64,000 nucleotides of DNA from an uncultured Oscillospiraceae bacterium (GTDB lineage: Bacteria > Bacillota > Clostridia > Oscillospirales > Oscillospiraceae). Numbering within the stretch: position 1 is the stretch's first letter; each line of letters opens with the position of its first letter. The notes under the pieces were generated by a model. The model had not been told where the DNA came from, searched no databases, and saw nothing but the letters and a program-made list of their open reading frames with translations. The DNA is taken from NCBI GenBank assembly GCA_934546685.1, contig CAKTEB010000002.1, forward strand, positions 1-64,000, given 5' to 3'. Shown one piece after another: positions 25,066-33,385 of this stretch. The position numbers and the translations under genes are program-made.

Positions 25066-25560
25066 ATGCCAAACAAGAAAACCGTCGTGCCCTATGCAGG
25101 TACTCCGGAGCAGGAGGCAAAGCTGCAGGAGATCATCCAGAAGTATAAGGGTGTTCCCGGCGGCACCATGCCGGTGATGCAGCAGGCCCAGGAGATCTTC
25201 GGCTATCTGCCCGAGGAGGTCCAGATCCAGATCGCGGAGGGCCTGGAGATCCCCCTGGAGGAGGTCTACGGCATCTCCACCTTCTATTCCCTTTACGACC
25301 TGAACCCCAAGGGCCAGTATAAGATCACTGTATGTCTCGGTACGGCATGCTACGTCAAGGGCTCTCAGGCGGTGCTGGATAAGATCGTCGCCCGGCTGGG
25401 ATGTCCTGTGGGCTCCATCTCCCCCGACGGCAAGTATTCCGTGGATGCCAACCGCTGCGTTGGCGCCTGCGGCCTGGCCCCGGTCATGATGGTCAACGAC
25501 GACGTTTACGGCCGTATGACCCCCGATCAGGTGGACGACGTACTGGCAAAGTATAAATAA
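25066..25560 (+). CDS. hydC: Bifurcating-type [FeFe] hydrogenase, NuoE-like subunit
   Basis: 164 aa. Thioredoxin-like 2Fe-2S subunit with the four ligands C90, C95, C131 and C135 (CLGTAC and CVGAC). The N-terminal helical part (VMQQAQEIFGYLP, then YGISTFYSLY) is that of NuoE/HndA. It opens the operon with AAAGGAGGA before the ATG and overlaps the next gene by one base. Partner of the NuoF-like and catalytic subunits in an NAD- and ferredoxin-linked hydrogenase. Confidence 0.92.
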   Translation: MPNKKTVVPYAGTPEQEAKLQEIIQKYKGVPGGTMPVMQQAQEIFGYLPEEVQIQIAEGLEIPLEEVYGISTFYSLYDLNPKGQYKITVCLGTACYVKGSQAVLDKIVARLGCPVGSISPDGKYSVDANRCVGACGLAPVMMVNDDVYGRMTPDQVDDVLAKYK

Positions 25561-26102
25561 TGAAGGAACTGAGCCTCAATATCCTGGACATTGCCAAGAA
25601 CTCTGTGACCGCAGGGGCCAGCCGGGTGGAGATCACCGTGGAGGAAGGGCCGCAGCGGCTCACCATCACCATCGGCGACAACGGCTGCGGCATGACTCCG
25701 GAATTTGCGGCGAAGGTGACGGATCCCTTTACCACCACCCGGACCACCCGGAAGGTGGGGCTGGGCCTGCCGCTCATGAAAATGGAGGCCCAAATGTCCG
25801 GCGGCGATCTGACGATCCAAAGCGAGGTGGGGAAGGGCACCACGGTGACCACCTGGTTTGATCCCCGGAACATCGATATGCCGCCCCTGGGAGACCTGGT
25901 CTCCTCCATCACCACCCTGATCCAGGGCAGTCCGGATATTGATTTTGTGTTCACCCATTGCACAAAAAACGGCGAATATACCCTGGACACCGGGGAGATC
26001 CGTCAGATCATGGGTGACATTTCCCTCAGTGAGCCGGAGGTCATTGCCTGGCTCACCGATTATCTCCATGAAAATGAATCCAACATAGAAGGGAAGCGTT
26101 GA
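25560..26102 (+). CDS. Stand-alone histidine-kinase-type ATPase domain protein
   Basis: 180 aa. A GHKL/Bergerat ATPase fold: N-box around N14 (LNILDIAKNSVTAGA), G1 box DNGCGM (40-45) and G2 box GLGLPL (67-72). There is no dimerisation/phospho-acceptor domain, sensor domain or membrane segment. About 70 residues after the ATPase fold are not recognised. It sits inside the hydrogenase operon (TAATG overlap before it, 4 bp after it). It may be an anti-sigma-like or protein-kinase switch, or an assembly factor; which is open. Confidence 0.85.
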   Translation: MKELSLNILDIAKNSVTAGASRVEITVEEGPQRLTITIGDNGCGMTPEFAAKVTDPFTTTRTTRKVGLGLPLMKMEAQMSGGDLTIQSEVGKGTTVTTWFDPRNIDMPPLGDLVSSITTLIQGSPDIDFVFTHCTKNGEYTLDTGEIRQIMGDISLSEPEVIAWLTDYLHENESNIEGKR

Positions 26103-26106
26103 AGCA

Positions 26107-26475
26107 ATGAAATCTCTTGAAGAGCTGAAAGCACTCCGTGAAAGTATGCAGAGCAAGATGAACCTCAGAAAGGACGACGCCGATACGATCCGCGTTGTGG
26201 TGGGTATGGCCACCTGCGGTATCGCCGCTGGCGCGCGCCCTGTTCTCAATGCCTTTGTAGAAGAGGTCAATAAGCGCGAGCTCAAAAACGTACAGGTGAC
26301 ACAGACCGGCTGCATCGGTGTATGCCGCCTGGAGCCCATCGTCGAGGTCTATGTACCCGGCCAGGAGAAGGTCACCTATGTGAAGATGACCCCGGATAAG
26401 GTGCCCCAGATCGTGGCCCAGCACCTTGTGAACAAGCAGGTGGTGACGGAGTACACCATCGGCGCGGCGGAATAA
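26107..26475 (+). CDS. 2Fe-2S ferredoxin-like subunit, HndB type
   Basis: 122 aa. Thioredoxin-like ferredoxin fold with GMATCGIAAGAR (C37) and TGCIGVC (C69, C73), followed by EPIVEVY. Only three cysteines are visible, one fewer than a classic 2Fe-2S site, so the fourth ligand would have to be another residue. The pattern matches HndB of NADP-linked hydrogenases. An N-terminal helical stretch of about 25 residues precedes the fold. It lies between the ATPase gene and the NuoF-like subunit with tight spacing. Confidence 0.85.
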   Translation: MKSLEELKALRESMQSKMNLRKDDADTIRVVVGMATCGIAAGARPVLNAFVEEVNKRELKNVQVTQTGCIGVCRLEPIVEVYVPGQEKVTYVKMTPDKVPQIVAQHLVNKQVVTEYTIGAAE

Positions 26476-26488
26476 GGAGGTACATAGT

Positions 26489-28282
26489 ATGGATTTTGTA
26501 AGAGCTCATATTCTGGTATGTACCGGTACCGGCTGCTCCTCCGCAGGTGCAGGCAACATCATTGAGGAATTTGAAAAGCAGCTGAAGGCCCACAACCTGG
26601 ATAAAGAGGTGCGGGTGGTCAAGACCGGATGTCTTGGCCTGTGCGCCAAGGGCCCCAATGTGGTCATCTACCCCGAGGGCACCTTCTACTGTCATGTGTC
26701 CCCGGAGGATGTCCAGGAGATCGTGGAGGAGCATGTGCTCAAGGGCCGTACTGTCACCCGGCTGCTCTATAGTGAGATCGACGAGACCGGCAAGGCCACG
26801 TCCCTCACTGACACTGCCTTCTATAAGGATCAGGTTCGTATCGCTCTGCGGAACTGCGGCATCATCAACCCCGAGGATATCGACGAGTACATCGCCTATG
26901 ACGGCTATGCCGCTCTGGCCAAGGTGCTGACCTCCATGACCCCTCAGCAGGTCATTGACGAGATCAAGGCCTCCGGCCTGAAGGGCCGCGGCGGCGCGGG
27001 CTTCCCCACGGGTATGAAGTGGCAGTTTGCCGCCAACTCCCCCGGCCCCGTCAAGTACGCCTGCTGCAACGCCGATGAGGGCGACCCGGGCGCGTTCATG
27101 GACCGTTCCGTGCTGGAGGGCGATCCCCACTCCGTACTGGAGGCTATGACCATTGCCGGTTATGCCATCGGCGCGACCCAGGGCTATATCTACGTCCGTG
27201 CTGAGTACCCCATTGCGGTGCAGCGGCTTCAGACCGCTCTGAAGCAGTCCCGGGAGTACGGCTTCCTGGGCGAGAACATCTTTGACTCCGGCTTCAGCTT
27301 TGATATCGATATCCGTCTGGGCTCCGGTGCCTTCGTCTGCGGCGAGGAGACCGCTCTGATGGTATCCATCGAGGGCAAGCGCGGCGAGCCCCGCTGCCGT
27401 CCGCCTTATCCGGCGGTCAAGGGCCTGTTCGGCAAGCCCACCATCCTCAACAACGTTGAGACCTACGCCAACGTCTGCTGGATCATCAACCACGGCGCTG
27501 AGGCCTATGCGGCCCTGGGCACCGAGGGCTCCAAGGGCACCAAGGTCTTCGCACTGGGCGGCAAGATCAACAACACCGGCCTGGTGGAGATCCCCATGGG
27601 CACTCCGCTCCGGAAGATCATCGAGGAGATCGGCGGCGGCGTTCCCAACGGCAAGAAGTTCAAGGCCGTGCAGACCGGCGGCCCCTCCGGCGCCTGTATC
27701 CCCGCATCCCAGATCGATGTTCCCATCGACTATGAGAATCTGACCCGCATCGGCGCCATGATGGGCTCCGGCGGCATGATCGTCCTGGACGAGGACGACT
27801 GCATGGTGGATATCGCAAAGTTCTTCCTTCAGTTCACTGTGGACGAGTCCTGCGGCAAGTGCTCCCCCTGCCGGATCGGCATCAAGCGGATGTACGAGAT
27901 CCTAGAGCGCATCACCGAGGGCAAGGGCACCATGGAGGATCTGGACACCCTGGAGGAGCTGGCGGAGCACATCAAGGGCAACGCCCTGTGCGGCCTGGGC
28001 CAGACGGCCCCCAACCCGGTGCTGTCCACCATGAAGAACTTCCGGGACGAGTATATCGCCCATGTGGTGGAGAAGCGCTGCCCCGCGGGCTCCTGTAAGG
28101 CGCTGCTCAGCTACACCATCGATCCGAACAAGTGTAAGGGCTGCTCCGCCTGCTCCCGCGTCTGCCCTGCGGATGCCATCAGCGGCGTGATTCGCTCTCC
28201 CTTTAAGATCGACACCAGCAAGTGTATCAAGTGCGGAAGCTGCATGGAAAAATGTAAGTTCGGCGCTATTTCCAAGGGTTAA
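26489..28282 (+). CDS. hydB: Bifurcating-type [FeFe] hydrogenase, NuoF-like flavoprotein subunit
   Basis: 597 aa. Three parts: an N-terminal thioredoxin-like 2Fe-2S domain (C11, C16, C48, C52); a NuoF core with GRGGAGFPTG (166-175) for FMN/NADH and ESCGKCSPCRIG for a 4Fe-4S cluster; and a C-terminal pair of 4Fe-4S motifs (CKGCSACSRVCP and CIKCGSCMEKC). This is the flavin site where NADH and ferredoxin electrons meet in electron-confurcating hydrogenases. AAGGAGG precedes the ATG. Confidence 0.95.
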   Translation: MDFVRAHILVCTGTGCSSAGAGNIIEEFEKQLKAHNLDKEVRVVKTGCLGLCAKGPNVVIYPEGTFYCHVSPEDVQEIVEEHVLKGRTVTRLLYSEIDETGKATSLTDTAFYKDQVRIALRNCGIINPEDIDEYIAYDGYAALAKVLTSMTPQQVIDEIKASGLKGRGGAGFPTGMKWQFAANSPGPVKYACCNADEGDPGAFMDRSVLEGDPHSVLEAMTIAGYAIGATQGYIYVRAEYPIAVQRLQTALKQSREYGFLGENIFDSGFSFDIDIRLGSGAFVCGEETALMVSIEGKRGEPRCRPPYPAVKGLFGKPTILNNVETYANVCWIINHGAEAYAALGTEGSKGTKVFALGGKINNTGLVEIPMGTPLRKIIEEIGGGVPNGKKFKAVQTGGPSGACIPASQIDVPIDYENLTRIGAMMGSGGMIVLDEDDCMVDIAKFFLQFTVDESCGKCSPCRIGIKRMYEILERITEGKGTMEDLDTLEELAEHIKGNALCGLGQTAPNPVLSTMKNFRDEYIAHVVEKRCPAGSCKALLSYTIDPNKCKGCSACSRVCPADAISGVIRSPFKIDTSKCIKCGSCMEKCKFGAISKG

Positions 28283-28296
28283 GGAGGCTCGGCAAG

Positions 28297-30042
28297 ATGG
28301 ATACTGTGAAATTAAAAATCAATGGCATGGAAGTGGAAGCCCCTGCCGGCTCCACCATCATCCAGGCCGCAAATCTTGCAGGGGTGAAGATCCCTTCCCT
28401 CTGCTATCTCAAGGATCTCAACGAGATCGGCGCATGCCGTATCTGCATGGTCGAGGTCAAGGGTGCAAAGGGCCTGGTGGCCTCCTGCGTGTATCCGGTG
28501 AATGAGGGCATGGAGGTGTTTACCAACACCGAGAAGGTCCGCAATGCCCGGAAGATGACCCTGGAGCTGATCCTGTCCAATCACCGGATGGAGTGCCTGA
28601 CCTGCCGCCGCAGCGGCACCTGCGAACTCCAGGAGCTGGCCCAGGAGTTCGGCGTGGATCAGGTGCGGTTCCGCACCCCCAATATGCAGCCGGAGATCGA
28701 GGATTCCGCCATTCACCTGGTGCGGGACAACTCCAAGTGCGTGCTGTGCCGCCGCTGTGTAGCTGCCTGCCAGAACCAAGGCGTGGGCGTCATCGGCTGC
28801 AATGAGCGCGGCTTTGCCACTGAGATCGGCAGCCCCTTCGGCCGTGATCTGGTGGAGACTGCCTGCATCTCCTGCGGTCAGTGCATCGTCAACTGTCCCA
28901 CTGGCGCTCTCACCGAGAAGGATGACACCGGCAAGGTGTGGGCCGCTCTGGCGGATCCCGAGAAGCATGTGGTAGTCGCCACAGCTCCTTCTGTCCGGGC
29001 CGGTCTGGGCGAGTGCTTCGGCATGCCTATCGGCACCAATGTAGAGGGCAAGATGGTAGCCGCCCTGCGCCGCCTGGGCTTTGACCAGGTATTTGACGTG
29101 GATACCGCCGCGGACTTCACCATTATCGAGGAGGGCACTGAGCTCCTCAATCGCATCAAGGAGGGCGGCAAGCTGCCTCTCATCACCTCCTGCTCTCCCG
29201 GCTGGGTTCGGTATGCCGAGCAGTACCACCCGGACTTCCTGCCCAACATCTCCTCCTGCAAGTCTCCCCAGGGCATGTTCGGCAGCCTTATGAAGACTTA
29301 CTACGCGGACAAGATGGGCATTGATCCCAAGAACCTGTATGTGGTCTCCGTGATGCCCTGCACCGCCAAGAAGTATGAGATCCAGCGGCCTGATATGGAG
29401 GCGGTTCCCGGCTGCAAGGACATCGACGTTTCCATCACCACCCGTGAGCTGGGTGAGATGATCCAGCGGGCCGGCCTGGACTTTACCGCACTGCCCGACG
29501 AGAAGTTCGATCCCATCTTCGGCATTGCCTCCGGCGCTGCGGATATCTTCGGCGTCACCGGCGGCGTAATGGAGGCGGCCCTCCGCACTGTGTCCTCTAT
29601 CCTCATGGGCGACGAGAACGCGCCTCTGGAGTTCCACGACGTTCGCGGCTTTGAGAACGTGAAGGAGGCCACCTATGAGCTGCCCGGCAAGACCGTCCGC
29701 GTGGCTGTGGTCTCCGGCACCAAGAATGCTGGTGAGCTGCTGGACGCCATCCGCAAGGGCGAGAAGGAATATGACTTTGTAGAGGTCATGTGCTGCCCTG
29801 GCGGCTGTATCAACGGCGGCGGCCAGCCCTATGTGCCCGCCAAGATCAAGAACTTTGTGGATTACCGGAGCCTCCGTGCCAAGGCCCTCTACGACGAGGA
29901 TGCCGGCAAGGAGCTGCGGAAGAGCCATCACAATCCCATTGTCCAGGAGGTCTATGCCAATTACCTGGGTGCCTGGGGCGGCGAGAAGGCCCACCATATT
30001 CTCCATACCAAGTATTACGCACAGCCCAAGTATCGCGTATAA
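28297..30042 (+). CDS. hydA: [FeFe] hydrogenase catalytic subunit
   Basis: 581 aa. N-terminal plant-type 2Fe-2S domain (C36, C47, C50, C64), His-Cys3 4Fe-4S site (H96, C100, C103, C109), two further 4Fe-4S motifs (C148 onward and C190 onward), then the H-cluster domain: TSCSPGW (297-303), MPCTAKK (353-359) and EVMCCPGGCINGGGQP (496-511). The proton-relay Cys is present at C321 (SSCKSPQG). The residue before the first L3 ligand is Cys instead of the usual Ala. It makes or uses H2; maturases HydEFG are not in the window. Confidence 0.96.
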   Translation: MDTVKLKINGMEVEAPAGSTIIQAANLAGVKIPSLCYLKDLNEIGACRICMVEVKGAKGLVASCVYPVNEGMEVFTNTEKVRNARKMTLELILSNHRMECLTCRRSGTCELQELAQEFGVDQVRFRTPNMQPEIEDSAIHLVRDNSKCVLCRRCVAACQNQGVGVIGCNERGFATEIGSPFGRDLVETACISCGQCIVNCPTGALTEKDDTGKVWAALADPEKHVVVATAPSVRAGLGECFGMPIGTNVEGKMVAALRRLGFDQVFDVDTAADFTIIEEGTELLNRIKEGGKLPLITSCSPGWVRYAEQYHPDFLPNISSCKSPQGMFGSLMKTYYADKMGIDPKNLYVVSVMPCTAKKYEIQRPDMEAVPGCKDIDVSITTRELGEMIQRAGLDFTALPDEKFDPIFGIASGAADIFGVTGGVMEAALRTVSSILMGDENAPLEFHDVRGFENVKEATYELPGKTVRVAVVSGTKNAGELLDAIRKGEKEYDFVEVMCCPGGCINGGGQPYVPAKIKNFVDYRSLRAKALYDEDAGKELRKSHHNPIVQEVYANYLGAWGGEKAHHILHTKYYAQPKYRV

Positions 30043-30053
30043 TCGTGAGTCGC

Positions 30054-30085
30054 AAGCGCTCCGGCCCTCCGGCCGGGGCGCTTTT
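30054..30085 (+). terminator. Terminator of the hydrogenase operon
   Basis: 13-bp stem (30054-30066 with 30071-30083, one T-G pair), loop CTCC, then a short T-run. Confidence 0.85.
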
Positions 30086-30088
30086 CAG

Positions 30089-30117
30089 TTGTCAAATGCC
30101 GAAAAACCAAGTATAAT
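30089..30117 (+). promoter_or_regulatory. Promoter of the SGNH-SLH gene
   Basis: TTGTCA (30089-30094), 17-bp spacer, perfect TATAAT (30112-30117), directly after the hydrogenase terminator. Confidence 0.8.
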
Positions 30118-30162
30118 AGCTTCTCAAGGGCGCGGCGGCTCCGCGCGTATGGGAGGTTTTCC

Positions 30163-31431
30163 ATGAAAGCAAAACGAATGCCGGCATGGTTCTTGCTGCT
30201 GGCACTGTGTCTGAATCTATGGATCGTCCCCGGGGCGGCGGTGGACGGCGGCAGACGGGTGGAGACCCTGGGCGGGAAGTCCCTGTGCATTCTCGGGGAC
30301 AGCTACTGTGCCGGGTACGGCCTTGCCATCTGGGAAGGGGAGGCCGCCTGGCCCTATCTCATGGCCAGCACCTGGGGCATGGACTACTATGACCACGCCC
30401 TCAGCGGCTCGACCCTGGCGGAGGGCGAAAACAGCAATCTGCCTATGGTGCAGCGGGTCTATGATCTGCCTCAGGAGCGGCTGGACATCATCATTGTCCA
30501 GGGCGGCTCCAACGACTGGTCCCATAATCTTCCCCTGGGGGATGCGGATTCCAGGGATACCACTACCTCCATGGGGGCCCTGAATACCATTCTCGACACG
30601 CTGGAGGCGCAGCACCCGGAGGCGACCCTGGTCTGCTTTACCACCTGGATCTCCGGCGGCACCAAGAATAAGCTGGGCCTGGCCACCACGGACTACGGAG
30701 CCGCTATGGAGGCGCTGTGCCAGCGCCGGGGGATCCTGTGCTACCATGCCGAGAACGAAGAGGAAAACGGCATTCACATGACCGACCAGGACTTCCGAAC
30801 GGAATTCTGCCTGTCCCCCACAGACCCGTGGCACCTCAATCAAAAGGGGCAGAAAATGTTCGCTTCGCTGTTCGGCAGCTGGCTCCAGGAGCAGCTCTAT
30901 GGGGCGACGGAGCCCTCTCAGCGGTTTGCGGATTTGCTGCCCGGCTCTGAGGAGCTAAAGCAGGCAGTGAATCAGCTGCTGCAGGACGGGATCATGCAGG
31001 GCACCACGGATACGCTCTTTTCTCCCACCCAGGCGGCCCAGCGGAGCACCCTGGCGGTGACGCTGTATCGGATGGCCGAACGGCCGGACTACGATCCGCA
31101 AAATCCGGAACTGGAGCAGGCTCTGGGCTGGGCGGCCTCGCAGGGCATCCTGTCTGAGGCTATGACGGAGGCGGCAGAGCGGAGCCTCAGTCGGAGGGAG
31201 CTGGCCCTGGCCCTCTACCGCTATGAGACGGAGGTGCAGGGCGGCGAGATCACGTCCATCTCCGGGCTGGATCATTACCAAGATGCCGGAGCTTTGGATG
31301 CGGAGAGCGCCGTGGCGCTGGGATGGGCGCTTCAGGCTGAGATCCTCTCCGACCTGGACGGCAGATTATGCCCCCAGGGAACGGTCTCCCGGGGGGCGCT
31401 GGCAAAAGCACTGGCAAAGCTGCAATCCTAA
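30163..31431 (+). CDS. Exported SGNH/GDSL hydrolase with degenerate SLH repeats
   Basis: 422 aa. Signal peptide (cleavage near residue 26). SGNH blocks: GDSYCAG with Ser47, GGSND (114-118) and DPWHLN (221-226, Asp and His of the triad). From about residue 245 three diverged S-layer-homology-like repeats follow (for example LLQDGIMQGTTDTLFSPTQAAQR). It would deacylate or de-esterify a wall or environmental glycan at the cell surface. GGGAGG precedes the ATG. Confidence 0.85.
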   Translation: MKAKRMPAWFLLLALCLNLWIVPGAAVDGGRRVETLGGKSLCILGDSYCAGYGLAIWEGEAAWPYLMASTWGMDYYDHALSGSTLAEGENSNLPMVQRVYDLPQERLDIIIVQGGSNDWSHNLPLGDADSRDTTTSMGALNTILDTLEAQHPEATLVCFTTWISGGTKNKLGLATTDYGAAMEALCQRRGILCYHAENEEENGIHMTDQDFRTEFCLSPTDPWHLNQKGQKMFASLFGSWLQEQLYGATEPSQRFADLLPGSEELKQAVNQLLQDGIMQGTTDTLFSPTQAAQRSTLAVTLYRMAERPDYDPQNPELEQALGWAASQGILSEAMTEAAERSLSRRELALALYRYETEVQGGEITSISGLDHYQDAGALDAESAVALGWALQAEILSDLDGRLCPQGTVSRGALAKALAKLQS

Positions 31432-31455
31432 ATTTTGCGTAAAATTCTGCACTTT

Positions 31456-31471
31456 AACGCATAAATGCGTT
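31456..31471. promoter_or_regulatory. Palindromic operator overlapping the DAHP synthase -35 box
   Basis: Perfect 7-bp arms AACGCAT and ATGCGTT separated by AA. The right arm overlaps the first two bases of the -35 hexamer, as expected for a repressor site. Confidence 0.6.
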
Positions 31472-31498
31472 GCATTATTGAAATGAACGTGCTATAAT
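31470..31498 (+). promoter_or_regulatory. DAHP synthase promoter
   Basis: TTGCAT (31470-31475), 17-bp spacer, perfect TATAAT (31493-31498). Confidence 0.8.
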
Positions 31499-31534
31499 CA
31501 CCCTATCATTGAACGAAGAAAGGCATGAATACCC

Positions 31535-32575
31535 ATGGATACCCTGAAAAATATGAAATTTCTCCGGAAGCTCCCCACCCCTGAGGAGGTCCAGCAGTCT
31601 ATCCCCTTGTCCAAGGAGGGAGCCGCGGCCAAGATGCGGCGGGATCGGGAGATCGCGGATATTTTCTCCGGCAAGGATGACCGGCTGTTGCTGATTATCG
31701 GTCCCTGCTCTGCGGATCGGGAGGATGCGGTGATCGACTACATCACTCGGCTGGTGCCCCTCCAGGAGAAGGTCAAGGACAAGATTCTGATGATCCCCAG
31801 AATCTACACCAACAAGCCTCGTACCACCGGCGACGGCTACAAGGGCATTGCCTCCCAGCCGGATCCCACAGAGCGCCCGGACATGGTCAAGGGCCTGATC
31901 TCCATGCGCCATATGCACGTCCGTGCTGTCAACGAAACGGGCCTTACCTGCGCCGACGAGATGCTCTACCCCGGCAATGACGGCTACCTGGCCGATGTAC
32001 TCAGCTATGTGGCCGTGGGGGCCCGGTCTGTGGAGAACCAGCAGCATCGGCTGGTGGCCAGCGGTCTGGCGGTGCCCGTGGGCATGAAGAATCCCACCTC
32101 CGGCGATCTCAGTGTCATGCTGAACTCTATCACTGCCGCCCAGCATCCCCACGTCCTGTCCTATTGCAGCTGGGAGGTGGAGACCGTGGGCAACCCCCTG
32201 GCCCACGCCATTCTCCGGGGCTATGTGGACAACACAGGGCGCACCCGGCCCAACTACCACTATGAGGATCTCATGGGCCTCTACGAGCAGTATCAGGCCA
32301 AGAGCCTCCAGAACATGGCCGTGATCGTGGACACCAACCACGCCAACTCCGGCAAGCAGTACCTCCATCAGCCCCGGATCATCAACGAGGTCATGCACGC
32401 ATGCCGCCATTCGGGAGAGATCCGCAGCATGGTCAAGGGCTTCATGGTAGAGAGCTACCTGGAGGATGGGGCCCAGAAGATCGGCGAGGGCATCTATGGA
32501 AAGTCCATCACTGACCCCTGCCTGGGCTGGGAGAAGACCGAGAAAATGATTCTGGAACTGGCGGATCAGATCTGA
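31535..32575 (+). CDS. aroF: 3-deoxy-7-phosphoheptulonate synthase (DAHP synthase), class I AroG type
   Basis: 346 aa. LLIIGPCSADRE, IPRIYTNKPRTTGDGYKG, GARSVENQQHRLVASGL, GMKNPTSGD and VDTNHANSGKQ are the conserved phosphoenolpyruvate, erythrose-4-phosphate and metal-binding segments of the AroFGH type. It carries out the first step of aromatic amino-acid synthesis. It stands alone, not in an aro operon, behind a promoter with a palindromic operator. Which of AroF, AroG or AroH it resembles in feedback control cannot be told. Confidence 0.93.
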   Translation: MDTLKNMKFLRKLPTPEEVQQSIPLSKEGAAAKMRRDREIADIFSGKDDRLLLIIGPCSADREDAVIDYITRLVPLQEKVKDKILMIPRIYTNKPRTTGDGYKGIASQPDPTERPDMVKGLISMRHMHVRAVNETGLTCADEMLYPGNDGYLADVLSYVAVGARSVENQQHRLVASGLAVPVGMKNPTSGDLSVMLNSITAAQHPHVLSYCSWEVETVGNPLAHAILRGYVDNTGRTRPNYHYEDLMGLYEQYQAKSLQNMAVIVDTNHANSGKQYLHQPRIINEVMHACRHSGEIRSMVKGFMVESYLEDGAQKIGEGIYGKSITDPCLGWEKTEKMILELADQI

Positions 32576-32629
32576 TCCGCCGGGAGAATGCCCGCTAGGA
32601 AAATATGTCGCGTCCGTAGGGCGGAATAC

Positions 32630-32658
32630 TTGCATGTTGAACTATTTCGCGGTATAAT
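32630..32658 (+). promoter_or_regulatory. Promoter of the cytidylate-kinase-like gene
   Basis: TTGCAT (32630-32635), 17-bp spacer, perfect TATAAT (32653-32658). Confidence 0.8.
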
Positions 32659-32690
32659 GAAGGTATCTTAGATGGAAAGGCTGTGATTCC

Positions 32691-33335
32691 ATGAAACAAT
32701 ATCCGATGATTACCATCAGCCGTCAGTACGGCACCGACGGCCATCAGATCGCAAAGCTCCTGGCGGAGAAGCTGGAGATCCCCTTCTATGACAAGGATCT
32801 CATCACCATCGCCTCCAAGGAGACCCGGTTCAACGAAAAGGCCTTTGAGCAGGCAGAGGAAACTGCCACCACAGCTCTGGGCTATGCCCTCAGCAATCGC
32901 AGCAACCGCAGCCTCTATGGAATGCCCCTGAACGACCAGCTGTTTATGGTCCAGTCCGGTATCATCCGCACCATCGCAGACAAGGGCCCCGCCGTGATCG
33001 TAGGCCGTTGCGCAGACTATGTGCTCTCCGGCTACAAGCCCACCATCGATGTGTTCCTTCAGGCAAGCACCGACGCTCGGATCAAGACCGTCATGGAGCG
33101 GGATAATGTCACCAAGAAGGAGGCCCAGAACCGCATTGCACGGCTGGACAAGGCCCGGGCCACCTACTATAACTACTATACCGACCGGAAATGGAGCGAC
33201 ATGAAGAACTACGACATCGCTCTGAACGTCAGCTATCTGACGCCCCAGGAGGCCGCGGATCTGCTGGCCACCTTTATCCAGCAGGTGGTGGAGAAGACCG
33301 GACTGGTAGAGGAAGAAGCCCAGGCGGAAAAGTAA
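32691..33335 (+). CDS. Cytidylate kinase-like family protein
   Basis: 214 aa. ITISRQYGTDGHQIAKLLAEKL replaces the classic P-loop, as in the cytidylate-kinase-like family (PF13189). PFYDKDLITIAS and VIVGRCADYVL match its nucleotide-kinase core. Housekeeping Cmk has a canonical GxxGSGKG loop, so this is probably a paralog with another or a regulatory substrate. Single gene with its own promoter and a shared terminator. Confidence 0.88.
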   Translation: MKQYPMITISRQYGTDGHQIAKLLAEKLEIPFYDKDLITIASKETRFNEKAFEQAEETATTALGYALSNRSNRSLYGMPLNDQLFMVQSGIIRTIADKGPAVIVGRCADYVLSGYKPTIDVFLQASTDARIKTVMERDNVTKKEAQNRIARLDKARATYYNYYTDRKWSDMKNYDIALNVSYLTPQEAADLLATFIQQVVEKTGLVEEEAQAEK

Positions 33336-33345
33336 GTACAAAAAC

Positions 33346-33385
33346 AAATCCTGCGCTTCGGGGCACCCGAAGCGCAGGATTTTTA
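33346..33385. terminator. Bidirectional terminator
   Basis: Nearly perfect stem of about 17 bp (AAATCCTGCGCTTCGGG with its complement), followed by T-runs on both strands. It serves the convergent genes on each side. Confidence 0.9.
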
